From NCBI GenBank assembly GCA_037974665.1, contig CM075783.1, forward strand, positions 15,594,762 through 15,658,761: a DNA stretch of 64,000 bases, given 5' to 3'. The notes beneath the pieces were generated by a model that saw only the letters and a list, made by a program, of their open reading frames with translations, was not told the DNA's origin and made no database searches. A program made the translations under genes and the position numbers. Source of the stretch: Ehretia macrophylla (lineage: Eukaryota > Streptophyta > Magnoliopsida > Boraginales > Ehretiaceae). Each line of letters starts with the position of its first letter. The first letter of the stretch is position 1. Shown here piece by piece: positions 1 through 11,549 of this stretch.

Positions 1-268
1 CAATTTCATTAATGACAATTTTGTAAATAAAACCAACTTTAATACCAAACTTGAAAAACAACTCAAACAAATATCTCTCACCAATTTTTCTCTTTTCTTT
101 CTTCACACAACGCTCCTCCACTCTCTTCTTGTTCTTCCTCTTTTTTCTCTAAGAGCAGATCTGATCTAATACCAAAAAAAAGTCACATATTGATCTTCAT
201 AGATCCTTAATATAGATCCACGCGAAAAGGTTGGATTTTTCTAACTTCTTTTTGCATTATTTTTTTTT
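1..268. other. AT-rich flank with pyrimidine-rich leader-like tract
   Basis: No open frame of note. From about 80 to 155 the plus strand is strongly C/T-rich, which resembles a plant 5' leader, and it is followed by AGATCTGATCT near 156-167. It could be the 5' untranslated part of a gene whose worn exons lie further right, or a chance pyrimidine tract. Nothing in the sequence proves transcription. Confidence 0.25.
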
Positions 269-857
269 GGATAAATAGTGTCTCGACCCCTTATAGTTTA
301 ACATACGTGCAAATCGGGTCCTTATGGTATCAAAATTAGCTTATAACCCCCTGTGGTTTCGAAAATTGAAGCACCTGTGCCCCTTTGGTCCAAGTCCATT
401 TAAAATTTTAACGGAAGTATCAAAATGACACAAATGCCTCCAATTGAAATGGTTAACAAAGTAGTAAATACATTTAAGAAAAGACCTTCACAAGTGAAAA
501 TAAAATAATTTTTTAGCACAACACACTCACTTAGATCAGATCTTGCACTTTGCACTAAGAGAAAATAACTTGACAAGTGGTAAACTTGCTTGAGAGCTAA
601 GAGAGTTTTATAAATACAAGAGAGGGCATTTTAGTCAATCTATTAACTTATTTTATTGGTCAATCGTGTAAAAAATACAAACAGTTGCGTTACTAACTCG
701 TGCATAACAAATTATGTTAAAATAGACAGATTATTTAGCGGAGAGGGCACGCGTGCTTCAATTTTGAAAAGCACAGGGGGTTATAATCTAATTTTAAAAC
801 CACAGAGACGCGATTTGCACTTATGGTAAACCACAAGGGTTTAGACGCTATTTACCC
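269..857. mobile_element. MITE with long (about 120 bp) terminal inverted repeats
   Basis: The left end (from GGATAAATAGTGTCT) and the reverse complement of the right end (from GGGTAAATAGCGTCT) match imperfectly for about 115-120 bp. Shared blocks include TGCAAATCG, TTATAACCCCCTGTG and ATTGAAGCAC. The arms are about 269-390 and 741-857, with some 350 bp of AT-rich non-coding sequence between them. No transposase frame is present, so this is a non-autonomous DNA element. Both ends are flanked by T-runs (left T(8-9), right T(7)), so a target duplication is possible but its length cannot be read from homopolymers. Long arms suggest a Mutator-like origin; this is inference. Confidence 0.75.
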
Positions 858-1011
858 TTTTTTTCGACTATTGTCTAAACTGTTGGGTATTGATTTTTGA
901 ATTTTGGGAAAGTTGAGCTGTTGACAAGTATATATCTATTTATATTCTGATATGGTGAAATGCATTTTTTATTTACTTCTTAATTTTTTTTGTGAGATAT
1001 AGGTATTGTGA

Positions 1012-1116
1012 TTTGTGAATGGTAGGAAAACTGAGCAGTTAACGAGGTTGAAAAAGGCACAAGTGTTATTTCTGGAGATAATTTCTGATAGAGTTAATTT
1101 TGCTTCACTTCAGAAG
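1012..1116 (+). other. Possible orphan exon, function unknown
   Basis: An AG dinucleotide (gagatatAG, ending near 1002) is followed by a frame open from 1012 to 1116, which ends in CAG AAG directly before GTATTA, a plausible donor. The frame reads about 35 codons of ordinary composition (for example TEQLTRLKKAQ then FLEIISDRVNFASLQK), unlike the AT-rich surroundings. I do not recognise the peptide. It lies about 520 bp upstream of a kinase-like exon on the same strand, so both may come from one gene. It could also be chance, since a single short open frame is weak evidence. Confidence 0.3.
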
Positions 1117-1637
1117 GTATTATATAAGTAAATTAACTTTCTCGCACTTTTGTTTTGCTTATGTATAATATTTCTTTCTGCTTTGTTGTATAAGATACGG
1201 TCATGTACATGCTCGCATCCATATTTGAAGGTGGGGCTCATTAGCGCTAACTAAGCTTAAGCTTGCTTATAATAGTTGCCCTCATGTTCTCCCTTTAATT
1301 CTTATGTTCTCTCGATAGATTGGTAAATTGAATTGCATTGTTCCATCTATTACTTATAAATTCCCAAGAACATAGTATATTTAGACTTGTAGGGAAGAAA
1401 AATTTGTTATTTTTTTTGCACCGCCAGATGTTTCCATATGAATTAGTTTGAATGGAACTCATAATTTATAGTGTTCTACATAATTTCAATCTCTAAATTA
1501 GTATAGTAATTGAGGTTAGACATAATAGGAGCCAGAAAAGGAAATCATTTTTTAATATTTGGTTATTCTAAATCGTTTGGTGGCGCATCTTTCTACGTAC
1601 ATTACTAACCTTCTGTTGCAAACTTGTGAACACTAAA

Positions 1638-1960
1638 GGTGGTATGAAGTATCAGATAAAAGGTTGTGCTGGTCAAGGTGCATTTGCTCAAGTATTTAAA
1701 GAATATGTCTACAGGTCAAGTTGGAGCACTTAAGGTAATTAATCATTTGAATTTTGTTCTCATTAATGATCGTTCAATATGAATAAGTTCATGATGGATT
1801 GCTTGTTGGATCGTGAACATTTCCATCAGATATAAAAGCCACATTTTCCTTGGAAATTTTACATATACCGTCAGCTTGATAAGCAAATTCCAGAATCAGA
1901 AGTACGCCATTCTTGAATTCTTCTGGCGTTTGTTAAAAAATGCCTCTTCTCACCAGAGAA
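1638..1960 (+). pseudogene. Fragment of a BUB1-like checkpoint kinase gene
   Basis: At 1638-1734 the frame reads GMKYQIKGCAGQGAFAQVFK, which has the glycine-rich ATP-binding loop (G-x-G-x-F-A-x-V-F) in the context typical of plant BUB1-type kinases. It ends GGAGCACTTAAG next to GTAATT, a good donor placed where the VALK segment of the kinase would end. Reading through gives a stop (TAA) just before that point, so there is a small frameshift. After a short intron-like gap an acceptor CAG (1827-1829) precedes a second block reading KPHFPWKFYIYRQLDKQIPE, again like the region after the ATP-binding lysine. A TAA sits at its third-fifth bases (1833-1835) and another stop at about 1914-1916. The rest of the kinase domain is missing. 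I read it as a decayed gene piece. The family call rests on recalled motifs, not an alignment. Confidence 0.6.
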
Positions 1961-2370
1961 CATATAATAGCTCAGACCCAGCATATAGTATACAGTACAT
2001 ATTTGCATATATTAATATGTTATTTCAAAATTTTATTTATAATTATATGAATAACTTAATTCAATTCATTCATTAATTGCACTATTTATTATATTTTTGA
2101 AATACATGCAAATAGAGTTTAATAAAAATTAAATAAGATAACTATCTTAATTTTATAATTGTTGAAATTTATTCTTTTGTATTTAATTGCTAGATTCTAT
2201 TATTTTCTATTAATTGCTTAAATAACTCAAGTCCGGACATGAAAATTTTATGTTTCTATTTTTTTTTTTGAATTACTTATTTTTCTTATATTCCATATCA
2301 TTTATATAATCGTTCGATCATCGTGCTATGTGCATAGCATATCTGGAGTGTCGAAAAATTAATTATCTTT
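1961..2370. other. AT-rich non-coding stretch
   Basis: Very AT-rich sequence with no frame, no clear repeat and no recognisable RNA. It ends at the 5-bp target duplication AGTAT (2371-2375) of the LTR element that follows. The last 80 bases may belong, with sequence resuming at 9741, to one older element split by that insertion. Confidence 0.3.
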
Positions 2371-2375
2371 AGTAT

Positions 2376-5235
2376 TGTGATAACCCGAACCCGGCATGCA
2401 TTTAATAGCACTTGACTGCATTTGATTAAATGTTTCATTAGTTAAATCATCTAATTATCACTGTTTTGCTATTTCTTTTAGAAGAATTCGAAATGGATTT
2501 ATATTAATTGATTAAAATATTATTACCTATTTCTAATAATTGTAGTAATTGAATTTATTCTCTTGTGATTAATTAAGTATCATCTTAAATGTTAATATTT
2601 AATTTCACTTGATTACATGTTTATATTTATTTGTTCATTTGTAACTTAACGTTAACTTCATAAATTCTTTAAAATGATCTAGAAATAGTTAAATTAATTA
2701 TTTTAAATGAATATTAATTACCTTGATTGTTTTGATTATTTTAATAATCGGTTTTGGTTGTTTTGCATTAAAATCACTCGGTTTTCGAATAAATGAGAAA
2801 AGTAACTCCGAGCCGGAGTGAATTTTAAATTATTCTACTATTCTACTTTTCAAAGAAATGGAGTTTTATATTATTGTTCATCACTTTATTAGCGATCGAT
2901 TAGTGACCGGTCGATCGCAGAATTTCAAAAATAGGAGTTAGAGAAATATTCTTCGGACTTAGTGAAAAATGTTTTTAGCTTAAATTAACTAGTTTTAGTT
3001 GTTTTTCATTTAATTGCATTGTTTTAACTTGAATTGGATTTAATGGCATCAAAATTAGCTTATTTGATTATTTTTAACTAAAGTTTGATTTTGCAAATGA
3101 CCAAAATGCCCTTGTCATCTTTTAAATAATAAAACAAGGCAAAAATCAATAAAAACAAATTGCAAAATGCCACCCAAGTCCCCCCCCATGGCCGAAGCAT
3201 TTCAAGAGGAAAAGAAAAGAATTTTCTTGCATTTTTCTTCTACAACCGTGCGTGGAACTGCTCGGAGGTCGTGGCTCGGGTCCTTGCGGGTCTTGGTCTT
3301 CAATCTCTGTGAGGGTTTTCACGCTTTTGTGTATTTTAATCTGAATTTGATTTTTGAGTCAATTTTTCAGATTTGATATTTATCGCGTTATAATGCCTGT
3401 TATTGCTTGAAATAGCTTGCTTAGGGTTCGTAGAGCATTGCTTGTTAGTTATTTAGCAATTTTTACGGTTGAAACTGCGTAATTGAAATTGGGGAAGAAC
3501 ATGAATAGTGAATTATGAATAGTAAACCCTAGAATTTTGGATTTCGATCCGAATTGTGATTGTTTGATTTGGATAGGTGCCATTAGTGATAGAAAGCTAA
3601 AATGTGAAATAAAAACAGATCGGCCTTTGTTAAAATTGGAAATTAGACAAAGAAACGTAAAGGAGTCGTTTGACCAAAAGTTGACCGTGCTCGAATTGAG
3701 TTCGGGGTTTCGTAATTGAGGGCATGGAAGCACTTTTGGCGCTGTTGTGGCGTTGATTGAATGACCGGTTAGAATAGCTGTAGTTCAAACGCGGTAGGTG
3801 GACTTTCGGGTCTCGGTTGAGAAAGTGAAGTTTAGTGACATAGAAACGTGCCTTGTAGTGCCTGAGTGAATGTAGTGAAATCGGTTTCCTAATTCCGTAG
3901 CTCGTTTGTTCGCAATTGTCCTTGGAAGGTGGGGTTGAATAGTATTATTTGTTGTTTTCGTGTTTGAACTGCCGTTACTTGTTTAATTGTTGTTATTGTT
4001 GCTTATTATTGCTTGTTATGCTTGGAAAGTTAGTTGAATGCTAGTATTGATTGTGATTGCTTGTTATCTCGTTTGTTGTCACTAGTTTGTATTGTTGTGC
4101 TATCGCTCGTTTATCGCCTTGTATCGAGTCTTGCATTGCATAGTGTCTCGCGCGTGAGTGATGGGCCTCTCGGGGTAGCCTCGGGTTGCCAGTGTTGGTT
4201 GCTCTAGCTCCGCTGCTGTTCTCTTTTCTCGCTTGGGTTGCCTCCCAGGGAGATTTGGGTCGTAGAATTGATGGATACTTCCGGGGTATTCCAAACTGGT
4301 GTTATAAGGTGGTTGCGCGCTTATTGTCATTATTGTCATTGTTTTCATTATTGTCATCGTTGTCAACATCAAGCTCGAGATTGATGTATCGCTCGTGAAA
4401 TGGTACATTGCTCGTATGAGTGAACCACAGCCTTCAGAGTGTGGTATAGCTTTAAAGGGCTGTGTTAATGCTTTCTTGATTGCTTATAGTATTGTTGTTT
4501 ATATTGAATGTTTCCTTATTGTCTTTATTGCTTAACTGTGGTTATTTGCATTGCATGATCTTCTTTCTCTCCAACTCGATATCTGTCTCGCCCTCACTGA
4601 GTATACGTGTTGTGTATACTCACTCCTCACCACCACATTTCAGGAAATGCCTTGTTAGCTGAAAAGTTCATGGATATGTGTTAGTTTGTGCCTGAAGAGT
4701 TGTCTTGCGTGCTTTGTGGCTTGAGCTGTCAAAGATGTAAAGATGTATGTTCATATGTTGTATGTATTTATTGTTAAAAGAAATGTAATTTAATCTAGCT
4801 AAGTAGTTGAGGTAGATTGATAAGTTAGTTATGTATTCAGTAGTATAGTTAACCTGATGCATGTTTGTAATTGTCTAAAAGAAAAGAGTGAGAATGGTAT
4901 GATAGTATATTTTGTGCAGTAGATTAGTATGGATTAAATGTCAAGCTTGAATGTTCTTGTAAAAGATGTAAAGAGATAGGTTAGCTTTAAACTGGAAATG
5001 TATATTTATATGCTGTTTTTAGTTGTTGAGAACCAAGGCTCGGATGGCCTTGAGGTGGTTAAATGTTTGGACATGGTATTGGTCCACTTATATGTTGTTA
5101 CAGGGTTTTACATTTTGCCTAGAAACAGGGGAGACTCCGTCCGTTTTTCCTGAAAATTATGCCTGGATTTGGTTTTGGGTTGTGATTAGATTGATTGATA
5201 GAACTTCCGGTCTCGAGAGGGATCGGGATATTACA
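2376..5235 (+). repeat. 5' LTR of the non-autonomous element
   Basis: Starts TGTGATAACCCGAACCC and ends GGGATATTACA. It is matched along its full length by 6874-9735. Short frames seen in both copies (for example one starting at 3167 and its twin at 7665) differ by frame-neutral and frame-changing edits alike and run across a C-homopolymer, so I regard them as chance frames in LTR sequence. Confidence 0.92.
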
Positions 5236-5237
5236 AG

Positions 5238-5250
5238 TGGTATCAGAGCT
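5238..5250 (+). promoter_or_regulatory. Primer binding site, initiator-Met tRNA type
   Basis: TGGTATCAGAGCT begins two bases after the LTR terminus and is complementary to the 3' end of plant initiator methionine tRNA, the usual minus-strand primer for many plant LTR elements. Confidence 0.88.
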
Positions 5251-6860
5251 TGTCTAGCTCATAAGCCGGGACAGGGTCCTCGGTTTGGTGGGTAGTGACC
5301 CTTGAATGTGTGCTTGTTAAGTGTGTCTTGAAAGTGTATGCTTGTATGTGAGATTTTGTGTCTTGACTTGAATGTATGCACTTATGTGATAAAGTTATGT
5401 GTTATGTGTTAAATGTTTCTCAAGAAAGGTGAAATGCCTAGTTGTCTATCGAATTGACTTATTGAATTGGCATCGTGAATTGAATTGACCTCGTGGATTG
5501 TTATTTGCTTGAAGTATTGCTTGTAATGTGTGTATTGGAATGTCTTGAATTGGTTGTGCCGTGATTTGAATTGATTATGTTGTGCTTGACTTGATTGTTA
5601 TGCTTGAGTGACTTTGTTGAATAAACTCTTTTGTAAACTTGCTGGCATAATAGCTTAAGGCATATGTATAACTGTGATATATTGGCATTCATACATGTCC
5701 TATTGAAATGGTAAGTAAGTCATCTTCCTCCCCTGAAGAAAGTGGTTCACCGCTGGCTTTTCAAGGTGTATGGATTGGCAGGAAATGAATGGCATTTGAC
5801 TAGCCTTATTTGGGAGTTGGTGTTTGTTTATGGAGCTCAATTGTTGGCACACTTCTAAGACTCTTATTTGTGAATGGCAATCATAAAAAGATAATTTTCT
5901 TTGGGGTTTCTGTATGATGGCTCTTCGTAGCATTCTTGGTTTCTTACTGGGTATTCTTTGGAGACTTCTATTGGCACTTCTTGGTAGACTTGGCTATTGG
6001 GTTTTTAGTTGAACTTATTGCATGGTATTATCTATTGTATATGTGTCTCGATCTTTATTGAAGTGTTACTGGTATTCCTTATTGGAAATTCTTCAATGGC
6101 ATTCTCTAGGATTCTTAGTGGTCATTTATTTAGTATTACATATTGGGCAATTCTTTGTACTTTCTTACTGGAGCATTGTTCGGGTATTTTCTTTGGCATC
6201 CCTCAGTTGGTTTGGTAACTGGAATCCCTATCAGACTATTATCTCATATTACTTACGGTATTCTTTGGAATTCTTATCGGACATTTTACTAGTATTTTCC
6301 TTATTGGCATTTATTGGGAGATCCTACACTTGGAATTCTGCTTGGACATATTATCTTGTACTGTTTACGGCTTCTCCTTCGGCCTTTCCACTCAGGGGAA
6401 ATCTATACTTGCTGTTTGACTAAGATGTTGCGGTAGGAACTCAGTGATTGGAAGATTTCATTTAGAGGTTGGCCTTTGGTATTCTTCTCTATATTCCTTT
6501 ACAGAACTTTCAGTTGGGTCTATTTACGGTAGTCAGTACTGCATGAGGTGCATCTACTCTGGCTATCTCTTAACTTTCTTATTTGGTACTTGTTAGACTT
6601 CTATTGAAGATTCTTAAATAGGGTATTCCTTCGGTACTCTTCCTGCCATTAGTATGTGGTATTGATGATATCTACAGTATCTTTGCTTCAGTCTATAGTT
6701 GATATTTCCTCGGCATTCTTGATTGGAATTTCTATTCGGGATTTCCTACGAGCATTCTTATATATTATCTTGCTCAGCAATCGATGAAGATTTATCAGAG
6801 TTGGATTTTAGATGATGCAGAGTCCTATTGGAAAAAGAATTGCGAGGACGCAATTGTTTT
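5251..6860 (+). other. Non-coding interior with quasi-periodic ATTCTT/TTGG motifs
   Basis: The first part (to about 5700) is AT-rich and carries variants of TGCTTGAATTG. From about 5890 to 6790 short motifs such as TATTGG, GGTATTC, ATTCTT and GGCATTC recur every 15-30 bases in drifting order. This suggests the interior grew by short tandem duplication followed by decay. The longest frame (6022-6423, 133 codons) is rich in W, Y, L and F because of this repeat and has no recognisable domain, so I do not call it a gene. Confidence 0.55.
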
Positions 6861-6873
6861 AAGGGGGGAAGGA
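6861..6873 (+). other. Polypurine tract of the non-autonomous element
   Basis: AAGGGGGGAAGGA lies immediately before the 3' LTR, the position and composition expected of the plus-strand primer for reverse transcription. Confidence 0.85.
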
Positions 6874-9735
6874 TGTGATAACCCGAACCCGGCATGCATT
6901 TAATAGCACTTGACTGCATTTGATTAAATGTTTCATTAGTTAAATCATCTAATTATCACTGTTTTGCTATTTCTTTTAGAAGAATTCGAAATGGATTTAT
7001 ATTAATTGATTAAAATATTATTACCTATTTCTAATAATTGTAGTAATTGAATTTATTCTCTTGTGATTAATTAAGTATCATCTTAAATGTTAATATTTAA
7101 TTTCACTTGATTACATGTTTATATTTATTTGTTCATTTGTAACTTAACGTTAACTTCATAAATTCTTTAAAATGATCTAGAAATAGTTAAATTAATTATT
7201 TTAAATGAATATTAATTACCTTGATTGTTTTGATTATTTTAATAATCGGTTTTGGTTGTTTTGCATTAAAATCACTCGGTTTTCGAATAAATGAGGAAAG
7301 TAACTCCGAGCCGGAGTGAATTTTAAACTATTCTACTATTCTACTTTTCAAAGAAATGGAGTTTTATATTATTGTTCATCACTTTATTAGCGATCGATTA
7401 GTGACCGGTCGATCGCAGAATTTCAAAAATAGGAGTTAGAGAAATATTCTTCGGACTTAGTGAAAAATGTTTTTAGCTTAAATTAACTAGTTTTAGTTGT
7501 TTTTCATTTAATTGCATTGTTTTAACTTGAATTGGATTTAATGGCATCAAAATAAGCTTATTTGATTATTTTTAACTAAAGTTTGATTTTGCAAATGACC
7601 AAAATGCCCTTGTCATCTTTTAAATAATAAAACAAGGCAAAAATCAATAAAAACAAATTGCAAAATGCCACCCAAGTCCCCCCCCCCAATGGCCGAAGCA
7701 TTTCAAGAGGAAAATAAAAGAATTTTCTTGCATTTTTCTTCTACAATCGTGCGTGGAACTGCTCGGGGGTCGTGGCTCGAGTCCTTGCGGGTCTTGGTCT
7801 TCAATCTTTGTGAGGGTTTTCATGCTTTTGTGCATTTTAATCTGAATTTGATTTTTGAGTCAATTTTTCAGATTTGATATTTATCGCGTTATAATGCCTG
7901 TTATTGCTTGAAATAGCTTGCTTAGGGTTCGTAGAGCATTGCTTGTTAGTTATTTAGCAATTTTTTCAGTTGAAACTGCGTAATTGAAATTGGGGAAGAA
8001 CATGAATAGTGAATTATGAATAGTAAACCCTAGAATTTCGGATTTCGATCCGAATTGCGATTGTTTGATTTGGATAGGTGCCATTAGTGATAGAAAGCTA
8101 AAATGTGAAATAAAAACGGACCGGCCTTTGTTAAAATTGGAAATTAGACAAAGAAACGTAAAGGGGCCGTTTGACCAAAAGTTGACCGTACTCGAATTGA
8201 GTTGGGGGTTTCGTAATTGAGGGCATGGAAGCACTTTTGGCGCTGTTGTGGCGTTGATTGAATGACCGGTTAGCATAGCTGTAATTCAAACGCGGTAGGT
8301 GGACTTTCGGGTCTCGGTTGAGAAAGTGAAGTTTAGTGACATAGAAACGTGCCTTGTAGTGCCTGAGCGAATGTAGTGAAATCGGTTTCCTAATTCCGTA
8401 GCTCATTTGTTCGCAATTGTCCTTGGAAGTTGGGGTTGAATAGTATTATTTGTTGTTTTCGTGTTTGAACTGCCGTTACTTGTTTAATTGTTGTTATTGT
8501 TTCTTATTATTGCTTGTTATGCTTGAAAAGTTAGTTGAATGCTAGTATTGATTGTGATTGCTTGTTATCTCGTTTGTTGTCACTAGTTTGTATTGTTGTG
8601 CTATCGCTCGTTTATCGCCTTGTATCGAGTCTTGCATTGCATAGTGTCTCGCGCGTGAGTGATGGGCCTCTCTGGGTAGCCTCGGGTTGCCAGTGTTGGT
8701 TGCTCTAGCTCCGCTGCTATTCCCTTTTCTCGCTTGGGTTGCCTCCCAGGGAGATTTGGGTCGTAGAATTGATGGATACTTCCGGGGTATTCCAAACTGG
8801 TGTTATAAGGTGGTTGCGCGCTTATTGTCATTATTGTCATTGTTGTCATTATTGTCATCGTTGTCAACATCAAGCTCGAGATTGATGTTTCGCTCGTGAA
8901 ATAGTACATTGCTCGTATGAGTGAACCACAGCCTTCAGAGTGTGGTATAGCTTTAAAGGGCTGTGTTAATGCTTTCTTGATTGCTTATAGTATTGTTGTT
9001 TGTATTGAATGTTTCCTTATTGTCTTTATTGCTTAACTGTGGTTATTTGCATTGCACGATCTTCTTTCTCTCCAACTCGATATCTGTCTCGCCCTCACTG
9101 AGTATACGTGTTGTGTATACTCACTCCTCACCACCACATTTCAGGAAATGCCTTGTTAGCTCAAAAGTTCGTGGATATGTGTTAGTTCGTGCCTGAAGAG
9201 TTGTCTTGCGTGCTTTGTGGCTTGAGCTGTCAAAGATGTAAAGATGTATGTTCATATGTTGTATGTATTTATTGTTAAAAGAAATGTAATTTAATCTAGC
9301 TAAGTAGTTGAGGTAGATTGATAAGTTAGTTATGTATTCAGTAGTATAGTTAACCTGATGCATGTTTGTAATTGTCTAAAAGAAAAAGTGAGAATGGTAT
9401 GATAGTATATTTTGTGCAGTAGATTAGTATGGATTAAATGTCAAGCTTGAATGTTCTTGTAAAAGATGTAAAGAGATAGGTTAGCTTTAAACTGGAAATG
9501 TATATTTATATGCTGTGTTTAGTTGTTGAGAACCAAGGCTCGGATGGCCTTGAGGTGGTTGAATGTTTGGACATGGTATTGGTCCACTTATATATTGTTA
9601 CGGGGTTTTATATTTTGCCTAGAAATAGGGGAGACTCCGTCTGTTTTCCCTGAAAATTATGCCCGGATTTGGTTTTGGTTTGTGATTAGATTGATTGATA
9701 GAACTTCCGGTCTCGAGAGGGATCGGGGTATTACA
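6874..9735 (+). repeat. 3' LTR of the non-autonomous element
   Basis: Begins TGTGATAACCC and ends GGGGTATTACA, followed by the target duplication AGTAT. Compared with the 5' LTR it shows scattered substitutions and a length change in the C-run near 7679-7687. Confidence 0.92.
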
Positions 9736-9740
9736 AGTAT

Positions 9741-10980
9741 CCCCGAGTGAATAGTAATATTTTAGTTGTTTTGGGCCTTTAGGTTTTTTAAATTAGATTT
9801 CTACCTTGTTGTTTAGCCCAATTACATTTTATTTTAGCCCAACCCATTATCTAATATAACTATCTACCTATTATATATTTATACATATACATATTAGTTA
9901 GACAACACTAAAACAAAGAGGAAAAAAAATGTCTAGAAGCAGAGAGAGAGGGAGAGAGAAACGGTTGAGAGAAGAAAAGCTAGGGCATATGATTTTCTTC
10001 AATTTTCAGCCATTTTAACAAGAATTGGAGTGATCTTTAGCTAATTTTCATCCATTCCTAGCTTGTGCAAGGTGAGAGAAGCTTTTAATGTGCATTTCTC
10101 TTGATTTTCTAGTTGTAGAGAAATTTTGTAATTGTTGATATTTGATGATATAATGCTTCTAATACCTCAAATGCTAGCTAGAGATGGTGTAGAACAACTT
10201 TTGAGCTTTGTTTACATGTGTAGTTGAAGATTAATTGGTAGTTGATAGGTTGAAGATGATGAATAGTAAAAAAAATGTGAATAGTAAATCCTTATGTTCT
10301 AACTTATTCTATTGCTTTATAAGTGTAATTTAGGAGTTGTTAAACCTAGATTAAAGCCTAAAACATTTTTATGGCGCTAAACTAATGTGCGGTTTTAGTA
10401 GTTGTAGTTGAAGTGAATGTTTGTTAGTAATAGTTAATTATGTAGGCCAAGTGTTTGATAGATGTTCTAAGTGAGGTTGATGAGTGGCATATGCTAACTA
10501 TAAGTAATATAGCTAAAAGTAGAGTAGTGCAAAAGAGTAATTCTGAACTGTGCACTGCCAGTGACTTCTAGAGAACTTTTGACATAGTAAAATTGCTCAA
10601 AAATTAACAAAATTTGTACAGTAGCTAGATTAGGCAGTTTAGAGCAAATGTGGATTCTAGTGCTAAGCCTAATTCTAACATTTTGACCCTCCGATTTTGC
10701 CATTTTCGAAATTTGTCTGGGAAAAATCGCTGGTGCAGGGCAGATTGCGTGATGATTTTGTAAAGGTCATATCTCATTGAATATAACTCCGAAATGAGAT
10801 CCTCTTGAGGCTAAACCTATCTACATTCGATGAACTACATTTCTATGGAGTTTCAGAGTTTTTGGAGAACAATTAGACTGGTAGCAAAAGCCGCAATGTC
10901 AAGCCAATGTAAACTAAAATTTCAACTTATCTTGCTATAGGTTTATGATGCCTTGATGGTTGTATTGTTCTTATTACATG
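9741..10980 (+). other. LTR-like remnant, unclassified
   Basis: There is no coding frame. An AT-rich block with a TATATATTTATACATATA-like stretch (about 9868-9890) is followed by a purine-rich GAGAGAG leader (about 9940-9970). Then comes AGGTGAGAGAA at 10070-10080, a motif found at a similar place in the chromodomain-family LTRs of this window (12624, 19491, 59217). The stretch at 10760-10900, which begins AAAGGTCATATCTCATTGA, resembles LTR sequence of plant Ty3 elements as I remember them. I infer a piece of an old LTR. No terminal TG/CA pair or duplicate copy is visible here. Confidence 0.35.
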
Positions 10981-11019
10981 TTAGTGTCTTAAAATTGGTC
11001 AACTAATAATTAACTACGC

Positions 11020-11100
11020 TTGTGTGTGTGAGTGAGAGAGAGCTTGTGTGTGTGTGAGGGCTTATGTGTGTGAGTGTGTGTGTGTGTACATGTGGGTGTA
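11020..11100. repeat. (GT)n microsatellite with GA interruptions
   Basis: Runs of TGTGTG broken by AGTGAGAGAGAG and GAGGGC, about 80 bp long. A CA-rich counterpart lies at 11667-11750. Confidence 0.85.
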
Positions 11101-11549
11101 ATTCTATAGGTATTTTAATCTTAATAACTTGTTCAGATAACATTTTTATTCAAACAAGTTTTTTGTTTGTAAAATTTATTTTTGAAAACTATTTTCTAAA
11201 ATTGTTTTAGAAAACAAAAAAAAACCAATTCACACATTTCTTCATGCCGGCTACCTTCCAACTCTGTCTACTCATAGATTAAGTAAATTCACTCATCTTC
11301 TCACTCTCTATATCTACGTGTATTTATACGTATATATGTATAGCAAGAGTTTCATGTATGGGATCTTTTCATATTGGCTGGATTAAACGTTATTTGGAAT
11401 TTGGATGCATTTTAGTTACTAATTACTCTAACCGAAGATATTATTATTTTTTTTTCCTGTTTGAATTTGTTGAGGATAATATTTTCTTGCAGAAGATATT
11501 TTACCTGATTTGATGAAAATTTTCGTAAAATTTTGAGGTCTTAATTTCT
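11101..11549. other. AT-rich non-coding stretch with TATA-like runs
   Basis: No credible frame. TATATCTACGTGTATTTATACGTATATATGTATA near 11308-11342 could hold a TATA box for a downstream gene start, but the base composition makes such matches expected by chance. Confidence 0.3.

Larger units (their letters stand above)
2376..9735 (+). mobile_element. Complete non-autonomous LTR retrotransposon (LARD-like)
   Basis: Two direct repeats of about 2.86 kb (2376-5235 and 6874-9735) begin TGTGATAACCC and end GGTATTACA. AGTAT flanks the element on both sides (2371-2375 and 9736-9740), a perfect 5-bp target duplication. A primer binding site follows the left LTR and a purine tract precedes the right one, so orientation is plus. 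The interior is only 1.64 kb and holds no gag, protease, reverse transcriptase or integrase, so the element would need enzymes from elsewhere. By eye the LTRs differ at roughly 1.5-2 percent of sites, indicating a fairly recent insertion. Its LTR is unrelated to the chromovirus-type family in the satellite. It may be a LARD; the interior is shorter than in typical LARDs. Confidence 0.92.

Noticed and set aside
4100..4408. 102-codon minus-strand frame in the 5' LTR and its twin at 8601-8909
   Set aside because: Both are the same LTR segment; the N-terminal part is a TCATTATTG-type simple repeat. Shared because LTRs are duplicates.
5238..5250. TGGTATCAGAGC as part of a tRNA gene (also at 40031 and 60896)
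   Set aside because: Only the tRNA 3'-end complement is present, directly beside LTR ends, so these are primer binding sites.
6022..6423. 133-codon frame in the non-autonomous element interior
   Set aside because: Composed of drifting short repeats rich in W, Y, F and L. No domain, no initiation context, no conservation evidence.
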